In this document: one piece after another, positions 16,740-25,737 of the stretch | Layout of the letters: every line of letters begins with the position of its first letter | How positions within the stretch are numbered: the first letter of the stretch is position 1 | NCBI RefSeq assembly: GCF_004795105.1 | Contig: NZ_SSBL01000045.1 | Span: 1-36,839 of the forward strand | Reading direction: 5' to 3' | Source: Streptomyces sp. A0642 | Lineage (GTDB): Bacteria; Actinomycetota; Actinomycetes; Streptomycetales; Streptomycetaceae | Length of the DNA stretch: 36,839 nucleotides | The notes under the pieces: model-generated | Database searches by the model: none | What the model saw: the letters and a program-made list of their open reading frames with translations, nothing else | Told to the model about the DNA's origin: nothing | Made by a program: the position numbers and the translations under genes

Positions 16740-19700
16740 GCGCGGCATCCTCCGCACAGCTGGAGATCTGGCTGGCCGACCGCTGCGAGCCGGAGTCCGG
16801 CCGTTACAACATCCCCGTCTGCCTGGAGTTCCGCGGCGACCTCGACGAGCGGGCGCTGCGCGCGGCCCTGGCCGATGTGCTGGAGCGCCACCCCGCGCCG
16901 GCCGGACGGTTCGAAACGGTACGGGGCACGCTGCGCCACATCGCGGTGCCCGGTGTCGCGGTGCCGCTGCACATAGCCGTGCGTCCCGGCGGGTACGACC
17001 GTGACGCGGCGCTCGCCGACGCCGCCCGGGCCGCGGCCCGCCCGCTGGACCCGGGCACCGCGCCGCTGCTGCGGGTGGAGGCGCTCCGGTCCGACGACGG
17101 GACCCTGGTCACGGTGACGGTGCATCACCTGGTGGCGGACGGCCGGTCCACCGAGGTGCTCGCCGAGGACCTGATCACCGCCTACCGGGCCCGGCACGCG
17201 GGCCAGGACCCCCGCTTCGTGCCGGTGCCCGTGCCCGAGCCGCATCCGGTGGCCACGGCCCCCGACCCGTACTGGACGACGCTGCTGGACGGCGAGCCCG
17301 CGCGGCTGGCCCCGCTGCCCGACCGGTTGCGGGCCGAGGACGCGATGCGCGGCCCGGCGGGCTGGACCGAGCGCGAGCTGGACGGCGGCAGGCTCGCCGG
17401 GGTGCGCTCGCTCGCCGCCCGCGAGGGTGTCAGCCCGGCGATGGTCCTGCTCGCGGTGTGGAGCCTGCTGCTGCACGCCTGGTCCGGTGAGGACGACGGT
17501 GTGCTCGGCATGCCGTTCGCCGGGCGGTACGAGCCCGGCCCGGACGATGCCGTCGGCCTGTTCACCCGTGTCCTGCCCGTCCGTTCCGTGCACGAGGCGG
17601 GCCGCCCCTTCGCGGACTACGCGGCCGCGCTCGGCGAGCAGGTCCTCGCCTCCATGGAGGCCCACGCGAAGTCGGGCGACCTGCCTCCCGGCAGCGCCCC
17701 CGTCCACTCGGCGGTCTTCTTGCACCAGCCGCAGCCCGCATCGGTCTGGCAGGTGCCGGGTGCCGAGGTGCGGCTGCTGCATCCGGAGAGCGCGGCGGCC
17801 AAGTACGACCTGGCGTTCGCGGCCGTGGAGGCCCCGGACCGGCTCGTTCTGCGCATCGACTACGACCAGGACCTGTACGCGCCCGCCACGGCCGAGCTGA
17901 TGGCGGAACAGATCGACCGGATGCTGGCGGTGGCGTCCCGGCCGGGCATCACCTGCCGCGAACTGCTGACCTCCCTCGCGGCGGCGCCCGGCGCCGGTGA
18001 CCCGGGCGCCGCGCCGAGCGCCCCGGTGACCGCGGCCACCGTGCCGGACCTGGTGCTGGAGCAGGCGCGCCGCGCCCCCGACGCTCCCGCCGTCGTGCAC
18101 AACGGGACCCGGCTGAGCTACGGCGAACTGGTGCGGGACGCCGTGCGGATGGCGCACTGGCTGCGCATCGAGGGGGTGCGCACCGACGATGTCGTGGCGC
18201 TCCTGCTGCGTCCGGGCCCGGCCACCGTCACCGCCATGCTCGCGGTGGGGCTGGCCGGGGCGGCGTACCTGCCGCTGGACCCCGCCTACCCCGACGCCCA
18301 GCTGGAGCTGGTGGTCCGCGACGCCCGCCCCCGGCTCCTGATCGCCGAGCAGGGCGAGGAGCACCGGGTCACCGGGCTGCCCGTGCACACCCCGGAGGCG
18401 ATCCGGGCAGCGGCCAGGCCGTTGCCGGTGTCGGCGCCGGCCACCTCGGCCGGGCCCGAGACGGCGTTCAACGTGCTGTACACCTCCGGCTCCACCGGCC
18501 GCCCGAAGGGGGTCGTGCTGCCGCACGGCGGGGTGCTGCGGATGATGCACCGCCCCGAATTCGTGCCGCTGGGCCCCGACGACACCGTCTCGCACCTGTC
18601 CCCCCTGAACTTCGACGGGGCGACGTACGAGATCTGGGGCGCGCTGACCCACGGTGCGAAGCTGGTCGTGCTCGACAAGGAACTCGTCCTCAGCCCACGT
18701 GAGCTGCGCACCGCGGTCCGCGCGCACGGGGTGACCACGCTGCTGGTCACCACTCCGCTGCTGAACCGGCTGATCGAGGACACCCCCGACCTGCTCCAGT
18801 CGCTGCGCCGCGTCTACTTCGGCGGCGAGATCATCTCCGTACCGCACATCCGCAAGGCCCTGCGCTGGGCGCGTCCGGGCACTCTGCTGCACAGCTACGG
18901 GCCGACGGAGAACTCCTTCACCTCTTCCTGGCACCCCATCGAGGAGGTGCCGCAGGGCGCGCGTACCGTGCCGATCGGCCGTGCGGTGCCGGACACCCGG
19001 CTCCATGTGGTCCTGGAGGGCACGCTGATCCCCGCGCCGGTGTACGTGCCCGGTGAGCTGGTGCTCGGCGGCGCGGGCGTGGCCCGGGGCTATCTCGGTG
19101 ATCCGCGCCGCACCGCGGAGCGTTTCGTGCCCGACCCCTTCGGCGGCGAGCCGGGGGCGCGGCTGTACCGCACCGGGGACCGGGTGCGGTGGGCCGCCGA
19201 CGGGCAGCTGGAATTCATCGGCCGCGCCGACAACCAGGTCAAGATCCGCAGTCAGCGGGTCGAGCTGGGCGAGGTCGAGGCGGCTCTGCGCGCACACCCG
19301 CAGGTGCGGGGGGCGTTCGTCACGACCCGGATCAACGACGCCGGGGAGAAGGAGATCGTCGGTTACGCGGTCCTGGGCCGCCCGTCGGCGCTGGAGAGCG
19401 TACGCGGCCATCTGCGCGCCGTGCTGCCCCGGTTCGCCGTGCCCTCGCATCTGCTGGCACTCGATGAGCTGCCGCTGACCCCGAACGGCAAGATCGACCG
19501 CAAGCGGCTGCCCGCACCACCGGACGCGACGACGCCGTCGCCGGTCGCGGAGTCCGTGGCCCCTGGTCCGGCCGCTCCGCGGGAGGAACCGGCGGGAGGT
19601 GTCACCGGTGCGGTGCTGAAGGCGTGGCGCAGGGTGCTGCCGGGCCGCGTCTTCGACCGGGAGACCAACTTCTTCGACGCGGGCGGTCATTCGCTGCTGC

Positions 19701-21118
19701 TGGTCAAGCTCCAGGACGCATTGCTGGAGACCACCGGCACGGCCCCGTCCGTCTCCGATCTGATGCGGTTCACGAGCGTCCGCTCACAGGCCCGGCTCAT
19801 CGGCGGCGCGAGCGCCGACGAGGAGCGCACCGAGCCGGTACGGGCCCCGCGTGCGGCGGTCCGCCAGGAGGACGACGCGATCGCCGTGATCGGGATGGGC
19901 GCCAGGTTCGCCGGCGCCCCCGACCTGGCGGCCTACTGGGACAACCTGGTGGCGGGCCGCGACTGCTTCACCGAGGGCCCCGGCCCGCTGGTGACCGACC
20001 GCGGCGACGGCACCCGCCGCGTGGCCCGCTGGGGGATGCTCGCCGACGGCCCGGGGTACGACGCCGGACTGCTCGGGCTCACCGCCGACGACGTCGAATC
20101 GGGGGACCCCCAGCACGGTGTGCTGCACGAGGTGCTGTGGGCAGCCGTCGAGGACGCCTCGCTTCGGCTGTCCGACATCGCGCACCGCACCAGCCTGTAC
20201 GCGGGCTGCCCCCGGCTCGCACAGACCGACGGCGAGGCCCGCGTCGACGACGTGGTCAGCGTCGACCCGACGTTCGTGGCGTCCCGCTTCGCCTATCTGC
20301 ACGACCTGTGGGGCGAGGCACTGCTGCTCGACACCGCATGCTCCACCGGGCTGTACGCCGTGCATCTGGCCGCCCGCGCGCTGCTGCGCCACGAAAGCGA
20401 CTACGCGCTGGCCGGATCGGTCTCGCTCGACGGCGACTTCGACGGTTCGTACATCCACCGGCCCGGTCTGCTGTACGCCGACGACGGGATGTGCCGCCCC
20501 TTCGACCGGCGGGCCACGGGCACCGTCGGCGGGTTCGGGGCGGGGGCGCTGCTGCTGCGCCGGCTCTCCGACGCCGAGCGGGACGGCGACCCGATCCACG
20601 CGGTGATCCGGGGCAGTGCGGTCAACAACGACGGCCGCGAGCGCGTCGGCTACTCGGCCCCCGGGATCGAGGGGCAGGCCCGGGTGATCCGCCGGGCCGT
20701 CGCCGCCGCCGGGGTCACCGGGGCCGACATCGGCTACGTGGAGGCCCACGGGACCGGAACCCGGCTCGGCGACGCGATCGAGGCCACCGCGCTCGGCGCG
20801 GCGCTGGGCACCTCGGGCCCGCCGGTGGCCGTCGGGTCCGTGAAGGCGTCCATCGGGCACTGCAACACGGCCGCGGGGATCGCCGGGCTCATCAAGGCGG
20901 TGCTCGCCGTGCACCACGGGGTGCTCCCCGCGACGCCCCATGTAGGCGAACCGATCGACGAACTCTCCGGGCAGGGCGGCCGGTTCGCCCTGCTGATGGA
21001 GGGACGGGCCTGGGACACCCCGGCCGGACGCCCGCGCACGGCGGGGGTGAGCTCGTTCGGGGTCGGTGGCACGAACGCCCATGTGGTCGTGCAGGAACAC
21101 GTACGGGAAAGGGTGTGA
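16736..21118 (+). CDS. Hybrid NRPS-PKS, C-A-T-KS
   Basis: The protein is 1460 aa from the GTG overlapping the carrier gene stop; upstream in-frame codons lie inside that gene. Condensation domain: residues about 1-430, HHLVADG at 130-136. Adenylation domain: about 440-930 (YTSGSTGRPKG, YGPTENS, K919 in PNGKIDRK). By eye, its specificity code against GrsA reads D-G-Y-V-Y-G-S-F-T-K, which I cannot assign. Thiolation: S986 in DAGGHSLL. Ketosynthase: about 1045-1455 with a full Cys-His-His triad (C1202 in DTACSTG, H1338 in EAHGTGT, H1375 in KASIGH). The protein stops right after the KS with no AT or ACP. C-A-T-KS is the layout of fungal tenuazonic acid synthetase, whose KS cyclises. The downstream overlapping gene carries what was evidently the AT end. 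An incoming acyl donor must come from a separate carrier or CoA ester. Confidence 0.92.
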   Translation: MSAASSAQLEIWLADRCEPESGRYNIPVCLEFRGDLDERALRAALADVLERHPAPAGRFETVRGTLRHIAVPGVAVPLHIAVRPGGYDRDAALADAARAAARPLDPGTAPLLRVEALRSDDGTLVTVTVHHLVADGRSTEVLAEDLITAYRARHAGQDPRFVPVPVPEPHPVATAPDPYWTTLLDGEPARLAPLPDRLRAEDAMRGPAGWTERELDGGRLAGVRSLAAREGVSPAMVLLAVWSLLLHAWSGEDDGVLGMPFAGRYEPGPDDAVGLFTRVLPVRSVHEAGRPFADYAAALGEQVLASMEAHAKSGDLPPGSAPVHSAVFLHQPQPASVWQVPGAEVRLLHPESAAAKYDLAFAAVEAPDRLVLRIDYDQDLYAPATAELMAEQIDRMLAVASRPGITCRELLTSLAAAPGAGDPGAAPSAPVTAATVPDLVLEQARRAPDAPAVVHNGTRLSYGELVRDAVRMAHWLRIEGVRTDDVVALLLRPGPATVTAMLAVGLAGAAYLPLDPAYPDAQLELVVRDARPRLLIAEQGEEHRVTGLPVHTPEAIRAAARPLPVSAPATSAGPETAFNVLYTSGSTGRPKGVVLPHGGVLRMMHRPEFVPLGPDDTVSHLSPLNFDGATYEIWGALTHGAKLVVLDKELVLSPRELRTAVRAHGVTTLLVTTPLLNRLIEDTPDLLQSLRRVYFGGEIISVPHIRKALRWARPGTLLHSYGPTENSFTSSWHPIEEVPQGARTVPIGRAVPDTRLHVVLEGTLIPAPVYVPGELVLGGAGVARGYLGDPRRTAERFVPDPFGGEPGARLYRTGDRVRWAADGQLEFIGRADNQVKIRSQRVELGEVEAALRAHPQVRGAFVTTRINDAGEKEIVGYAVLGRPSALESVRGHLRAVLPRFAVPSHLLALDELPLTPNGKIDRKRLPAPPDATTPSPVAESVAPGPAAPREEPAGGVTGAVLKAWRRVLPGRVFDRETNFFDAGGHSLLLVKLQDALLETTGTAPSVSDLMRFTSVRSQARLIGGASADEERTEPVRAPRAAVRQEDDAIAVIGMGARFAGAPDLAAYWDNLVAGRDCFTEGPGPLVTDRGDGTRRVARWGMLADGPGYDAGLLGLTADDVESGDPQHGVLHEVLWAAVEDASLRLSDIAHRTSLYAGCPRLAQTDGEARVDDVVSVDPTFVASRFAYLHDLWGEALLLDTACSTGLYAVHLAARALLRHESDYALAGSVSLDGDFDGSYIHRPGLLYADDGMCRPFDRRATGTVGGFGAGALLLRRLSDAERDGDPIHAVIRGSAVNNDGRERVGYSAPGIEGQARVIRRAVAAAGVTGADIGYVEAHGTGTRLGDAIEATALGAALGTSGPPVAVGSVKASIGHCNTAAGIAGLIKAVLAVHHGVLPATPHVGEPIDELSGQGGRFALLMEGRAWDTPAGRPRTAGVSSFGVGGTNAHVVVQEHVRERV

Positions 21119-22398
21119 GCACCGCGATGGAGACAACGTTTCCGGCAGGACCACAAGCGCCGCGGGTACTGGGGGTATCCGCCCGGGACGAGCGGACCGC
21201 GGCGGCGGCGGCCGTCCGGCTCGCGGACCGGCTGGCGGCAGACCCGTCACTGGACCTGGACGACGTGGCACTCACCCTCGCGCACGGGCGGGAGCGGTTC
21301 GCCGTCCGGCACGCGGTGACCGGGACGACCGTCGCCGCACTGGCCCACGCGCTGCGGGAGTCGGCGGCGCGCCCGCGCCGCACGGCCCCGGTGCCCCTCC
21401 TGGTCCTCGACCTCGGTGACGGGTCGGCTCTGCCCGCCACACCTCCGCTGGCGCAGGCCGTCGAGGCGTCCGCCACCGCCGGGGACCTCGGTCTGGGGCA
21501 GGCCGCCGAAACGGCGGCGGTGCTGTACGGCACGGCGTCCTGGCTGGCCGCGCACGGGGTGCGTCCGGACCTGGTTGTCGGCCGGGGGCCGGCGGCGGCC
21601 GCCGCGTCGGCGCTGCGCGGGGAGCTGTCCCTCCCGGACGCGCTGCGGGCGGCGGCGACAGCCTCCGGGGTCCCGCGGGCGGAGACTCCTGAAGGGGAGG
21701 TGCTGGTGGTCCGGTTGGGTGCCGGTGCCGCCGAAGCGGGTGTCCTGTGCCTCGACCCCCTCGATCCGGCCTCCTGCGCGCGGGTCTTCGCCGCGCTGTG
21801 GGAGCGGGGCTTCGACGTGGACTGCACGCTGGGGCGCGGCGGGCGCCGGGTGCGGCTGCCCGGGTACCCCTTCCAGCGCTCCGGCTCCGTCACCGCGACG
21901 GTCCCGCCCGGGCTGCGCCCGCTGACCCCGCACGAGCAGCGCTGGCTCTTTCACGACCTGGTGCGCTCGGGCAGCGCGGCCGAGCACACCCTGTGCGCGA
22001 CGGCCGTGCTGCCCGGCGCGGTGCCGGGCGCCCCGGCCGCCGAGGCCGCACTGGCCGCGCTCCAGGACCGTCACCCGGACCTGCGCACCGTCTTCACCCG
22101 GTCCGGCGGCCGCTGGTTCGCCCGCGTCAGCGGCCGGCCGGTGCCGGTGACGGTGCTCGCCCCGGACAGCGGTGCGGGGCCGGCCGACCGCGTGCGGGCC
22201 GCCGCCGCGCAGAACACGTTCGCCGCGGCGGACGTCCCGCTGATCCGCTGTGTGCTCGCCCCGGCGGGTGACGGCTGGGCGGTGGCGCTGGCCGTCTACG
22301 CCCCGGTGGCCGGTTCCCCGACCGCCGACGGGCTGCTCGCCGAATGGTGCGAACTCGCCGGGACACCGCTCCGGCCGGCCGCCGCCGCGCACGCCTGA
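21115..22398 (+). CDS. Fusion of degenerate acyltransferase and degenerate half condensation domain
   Basis: The 427-aa protein starts at a GTG overlapping the previous stop by four bases; an ATG at 21127 is an alternative. Residues about 1-265 follow an AT with its linkers (VVGRGP region, then RLPGYPFQRSGS at the end), but the catalytic GHSxG has become G-R157-G158-P, so the nucleophile is missing, and the domain is short. Residues from about 270 resemble the N-terminal lobe of a condensation domain (LTPHEQRWLFHDL, LRTVFTRSGG). The HHxxxDG motif there is replaced by Y395-A-P-V-A-G-S, and the C-terminal lobe is absent. Neither part should be catalytic. It looks like the tail of a once continuous KS-AT protein, now perhaps a scaffold for the C-A-T-KS enzyme. 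Confidence 0.72.
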   Translation: MSTAMETTFPAGPQAPRVLGVSARDERTAAAAAVRLADRLAADPSLDLDDVALTLAHGRERFAVRHAVTGTTVAALAHALRESAARPRRTAPVPLLVLDLGDGSALPATPPLAQAVEASATAGDLGLGQAAETAAVLYGTASWLAAHGVRPDLVVGRGPAAAAASALRGELSLPDALRAAATASGVPRAETPEGEVLVVRLGAGAAEAGVLCLDPLDPASCARVFAALWERGFDVDCTLGRGGRRVRLPGYPFQRSGSVTATVPPGLRPLTPHEQRWLFHDLVRSGSAAEHTLCATAVLPGAVPGAPAAEAALAALQDRHPDLRTVFTRSGGRWFARVSGRPVPVTVLAPDSGAGPADRVRAAAAQNTFAAADVPLIRCVLAPAGDGWAVALAVYAPVAGSPTADGLLAEWCELAGTPLRPAAAAHA

Positions 22399-22461
22399 TC
22401 CCTGAACCCCCGTTCCCGTACCCGTCCCGTACTCGTACTCGTACTCACGAGAGGAACCGCT

Positions 22462-23532
22462 ATGAACACCGCCCAGGAGCTCACCGCCGCGGTACCCGTT
22501 CCAGCCGACTGGGCCGGGGCCGCGCCCGCGCCGATCGGCGTGGACCAGGCCTTCAACGGCTATGTCGCAGGCACCGTCATCAACGCCCTCGACCGGCTCG
22601 GGGTCTGGGACCGGCTGGCCACCGATCCGCTGCTCGACCTGCGCGTCCTCGCCGCCGAGACCGGCCCCGCCGTCCGCGAGCGGGAGCTGCGCGAGGTGGT
22701 CCGGGCCGCGGCGACCTGTGGCTGGCTCCGGCTCCAGAACGACGGCCACACCGCGCTGCTGACCACCGCCGGCCAGGAGGTCATCCGCATGCGCGGGTAC
22801 TTCACCTGGGGCGTCGGCGGTTACAACGAGGTGTTCGCGCAGGCCCACCGCATCGTGGCCGGCGAGGCCGAGTTCGGCACGGACGTGCTGCGCGACGAGG
22901 CGATGGTGGCGCTCGGCTCCGGTCAGAACGACCGCTCCTTCATGGCCGGCACCCTCGACTCGGTCCTGGCCGATGTGGACTTCTCCGTCCTGGCCGACCT
23001 CGGCAGCGGCATCTCCGCGCGGGTCTCGCGGGTGGTCGGCGAGCGCCCCGGCACCCGGGGACTGGGTCTGGACATCAGCGGTCCGGCCACCGAACTGGGC
23101 CACCGCACGATCGCCGAGGCGGGACTGGCCGACCGGGTCCGGGCGATCCGGACGGACGTGCTGGACGTGTGCCACCGGGCCGCGCACCGCGAGACCCTCG
23201 CCGAGGTCGACACGGTGATGAGCTTCTTCCTGCTGCACGACCTGCTGGCAGACCCCGTGACCCGGCCGCACACCTTCACGCGGCTGCGTGAGGCGTTCCC
23301 GGCGGCCCGCACCTTCGTCTTCGCGGACACGATGCTGCGGCCGGACTCGGAGGACTCGCCGGCGCTGCCCGTCTTCTCCCTCGGTTACGAGCTGGCCCAC
23401 GCGCTCATGGGCGTACCGCTGCACACCAAGGAGACGTACGAGGAGCTGTTCGCCGGAGCCGGTCTGGTTCCGCGGCGCGTCGTGCCGTTCGGCACCCCGC
23501 ACTCGTGGCTGTACGTACTGGAGGCCCGGTGA
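22462..23532 (+). CDS. SAM-dependent methyltransferase
   Basis: The 356-aa class I methyltransferase has motif I DLGSGISARVSRVVG, followed by the acidic GLGLDISG strand, and an N-terminal helical region (AFNGYVAGTVINALDRLG) like the dimerisation domains of small-molecule O-methyltransferases. GAGAGG lies seven bases before the ATG. The 63-base gap before it contains three tandem GTACTC units (22429-22446). The acceptor atom cannot be told from sequence. It overlaps the exporter gene downstream (TGATG). Confidence 0.8.
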   Translation: MNTAQELTAAVPVPADWAGAAPAPIGVDQAFNGYVAGTVINALDRLGVWDRLATDPLLDLRVLAAETGPAVRERELREVVRAAATCGWLRLQNDGHTALLTTAGQEVIRMRGYFTWGVGGYNEVFAQAHRIVAGEAEFGTDVLRDEAMVALGSGQNDRSFMAGTLDSVLADVDFSVLADLGSGISARVSRVVGERPGTRGLGLDISGPATELGHRTIAEAGLADRVRAIRTDVLDVCHRAAHRETLAEVDTVMSFFLLHDLLADPVTRPHTFTRLREAFPAARTFVFADTMLRPDSEDSPALPVFSLGYELAHALMGVPLHTKETYEELFAGAGLVPRRVVPFGTPHSWLYVLEAR

Positions 23533-24902
23533 TGGCCGGTCCCCTCGCGACGCTGCGGGAGTTCTCCCCGCGCACCCGTGTCGTCCTCTCCGTCAACGCG
23601 CTCAACTCGTTCGGCGGCGGCCTGGTGCTGCCGTTCCTGTGGATCTACCTCAGCGAGGTGCGCGGTCTGCCCGCCTGGGTGCCCGCCGTGACGCTCGCGG
23701 TGCAGGCGGCCACGGCCGTCGTCGGCGGGCTGCTGTGGGGCTCGCTGCTCGACCGGTTCCCGCCGCGCACCACGGTGCCTGTGGTGATGGCCGTCGCGGG
23801 CATCGGCACGGCGCTGTACGCGCAGGCGACGGGTGTGTACACCGCGCTGACCGCGGCCCTGGTGTACGGCTTCGGAATCAGCGGCGTCGGCACGGTGCTG
23901 CGCTACCTGTACGCGGGGGCCTCCTCCGCGCGGGAACGGAGCCTGGCCTACTCCGCCGACTACGCGGTGTTCAACGCCATGACCGGGCTCGGGGTCCTCG
24001 TCGGCGGTCTGGTGGCGTCCATGGAGGCGGGGTCGCGCGCGATCCGGTTCAGCGTGCTCTACCTGACGGACGGGGCCACGTTCCTGCTGGCCGGCGCGGC
24101 GCTGTTCTGGCTGCTGCCGAAGGTGGTCAAGACGGCAGGGAAGGACGAGGAAGGCGCCGCCGGCAAGCGCAGGGCCGGCTACCGCGAAGTGCTGACTCAA
24201 CGTCATATCGGTTTGCTGCTGGGCGCGCTGGCGATCTGCTCGCTGGTCTCGTACGGACAGTTCCGCTCGGGTCTGCCGGGCTATCTGACGCAGGGCGGGG
24301 CGCTCGGACCCGAGGGCATCTCCGGTGCCTTCGCGGTCAACATCCTGGTCGCGGTGGGCGCCCAGGTGCTGCTGGCCGACCGGATTCAGCGCATCCGCCG
24401 CAGCACGGTGTTCGCCGTCTCCGGCGCGGTGTGGACCGTGGCCTGGGCGCTGGTCCTGGCCGCGGGGCTGCGGCACGGCGGCAGCGCGCTGGCTCTGGCC
24501 ATGGCCGGGGTGGTGCTGCTCTCGGTGGGCGAGGCGCTCATCTTCCCGGTGGTGACGTCGCTGCTGAACGACCTGGCGGCCGAGCACATCAGGGGCCGGG
24601 TCAACGCCCTGCTCTCGGTCGCCGTGTCGACCGGCTCAGTGGCCGGGCCGGCGCTCGCCGGTGCCCTGCTGCCGTGGGCGGACGGCCTCGGCCTGATGGC
24701 GGCGCTGCTGGCCGGCTGTCTGGCGGTCGCCGCCGTCGCCGTACGGCTGCGCACGGTGCTGGGCCTGGGGGTGGACCTGCCGGCGCCGCAGGAGACGGCG
24801 GCCGAAGCGGCGGACGTCCCCGCAACGACCGCGCCGTCCGCACCGGGTCCCGTCGCCGCCCCGCACGAGGCCGCCGCCGAATCGGCCACGGCCTCCGTGT
24901 GA
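23532..24902 (+). CDS. MFS transporter, probable product exporter
   Basis: The 456-aa membrane protein has about twelve hydrophobic segments and the loop-2 motif GSLLDRFPPR typical of major facilitator exporters. A second, similar loop follows after the central cytoplasmic stretch (KTAGKDEEGAAGKRR). The C-terminal ~45 residues are Ala/Pro-rich and hydrophilic. The ATG at 23532 overlaps the methyltransferase stop. In this position it probably exports the product or confers self-resistance. Confidence 0.85.
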   Translation: MAGPLATLREFSPRTRVVLSVNALNSFGGGLVLPFLWIYLSEVRGLPAWVPAVTLAVQAATAVVGGLLWGSLLDRFPPRTTVPVVMAVAGIGTALYAQATGVYTALTAALVYGFGISGVGTVLRYLYAGASSARERSLAYSADYAVFNAMTGLGVLVGGLVASMEAGSRAIRFSVLYLTDGATFLLAGAALFWLLPKVVKTAGKDEEGAAGKRRAGYREVLTQRHIGLLLGALAICSLVSYGQFRSGLPGYLTQGGALGPEGISGAFAVNILVAVGAQVLLADRIQRIRRSTVFAVSGAVWTVAWALVLAAGLRHGGSALALAMAGVVLLSVGEALIFPVVTSLLNDLAAEHIRGRVNALLSVAVSTGSVAGPALAGALLPWADGLGLMAALLAGCLAVAAVAVRLRTVLGLGVDLPAPQETAAEAADVPATTAPSAPGPVAAPHEAAAESATASV

Positions 24903-24958
24903 CGGTCCGGGCCGGCCGGACTCCGATACGAAGCGTACGAAGCATAGGAGCAAGCGAG

Positions 24959-25711
24959 GTGCTGCCCATCATGAAAAACTGGCCGCTCACCGGGATCAGC
25001 GTGCGCACATCGCGCATCGAGCTGCGCTGGCCCACGCCCGAGGATCTCGACGCGCTCGCGGACCGGGCGACCGAGGGGGTGCACGCCCCCGACTTCATGC
25101 CGTTCTTCTCGCAGTGGACCGACGGCGCCCCCGAAGTCGTCGCCCGCCGCGTCCTGCGGCGCCACTGGCACGCCATGGCCACCTGGACCCCCGAGGACTG
25201 GACGCTCTACCTGGTCGTGGTCGCCGACGGTGAGGTGGTCGGCTCGCAGAGCCTGGGTGCCCGGGACTTCGGCGTCACCCGGGAGGTACTGCTGACGTCG
25301 TGGCTGACGCTGGGCCGGCAGGGCGAGGGCCTCGGCGGACACGCCAGGGCGGCCGCCCTGGAGCTGGCCTTCACCGGGCTCGGCGCCGACCAGGCGTTCT
25401 CCGTCGTGCGGCGCGGCAACAACGCCTCGCAGGGCGTGTGCGCCAAATTCGGCTTCGAGCGCGACGGCAGCCAGATCAACGCGGTCCGCGGCGAACAGGT
25501 GGTCAGCGACCGGTTCCGGCTCTCCCGGCAGCGCTGGTCGGCCCACCGTTCCATCGAGGCGCAGGTGGCCGGAACCGCCGCCGCGCTGCCGCTGTTCGGT
25601 GGGGCGGCCCCGGCCGCCGCCCGGAGCGCGGCCGCCGTCCCCAGTACCCCCGTGGCGAGCGTGCTCTCCGGAGTGCGGTACGCCGAAGAATCCGACCAGT
25701 CCGCCGCCTGA
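24959..25711 (+). CDS. GNAT-family N-acetyltransferase
   Basis: The product is 250 aa from a GTG at 24959, which has AGGAG eight bases upstream; an ATG at 24971 would drop four residues. The RimJ/RimL-like opening (RTSRIELRWPTPEDLDAL) and the acetyl-CoA loop GRQGEGLGGHA with GVCAKFGFERDG identify the family. The last ~50 residues are an Ala-rich tail outside the fold. It may acylate an amine of the diamine building block or of the product for protection. The leader has an 8-bp direct repeat TACGAAGC (24927-24943). Confidence 0.8.
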   Translation: MLPIMKNWPLTGISVRTSRIELRWPTPEDLDALADRATEGVHAPDFMPFFSQWTDGAPEVVARRVLRRHWHAMATWTPEDWTLYLVVVADGEVVGSQSLGARDFGVTREVLLTSWLTLGRQGEGLGGHARAAALELAFTGLGADQAFSVVRRGNNASQGVCAKFGFERDGSQINAVRGEQVVSDRFRLSRQRWSAHRSIEAQVAGTAAALPLFGGAAPAAARSAAAVPSTPVASVLSGVRYAEESDQSAA

Positions 25712-25737
25712 CCGCACCCTGCCCCAAGGACGTGCCC

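Noticed and set aside
22429..22446. Three tandem GTACTC units before the methyltransferase, considered as a regulatory array
   Set aside because: Too short and irregular, and it sits between codirectional genes; a simple sequence slippage product is enough to explain it.
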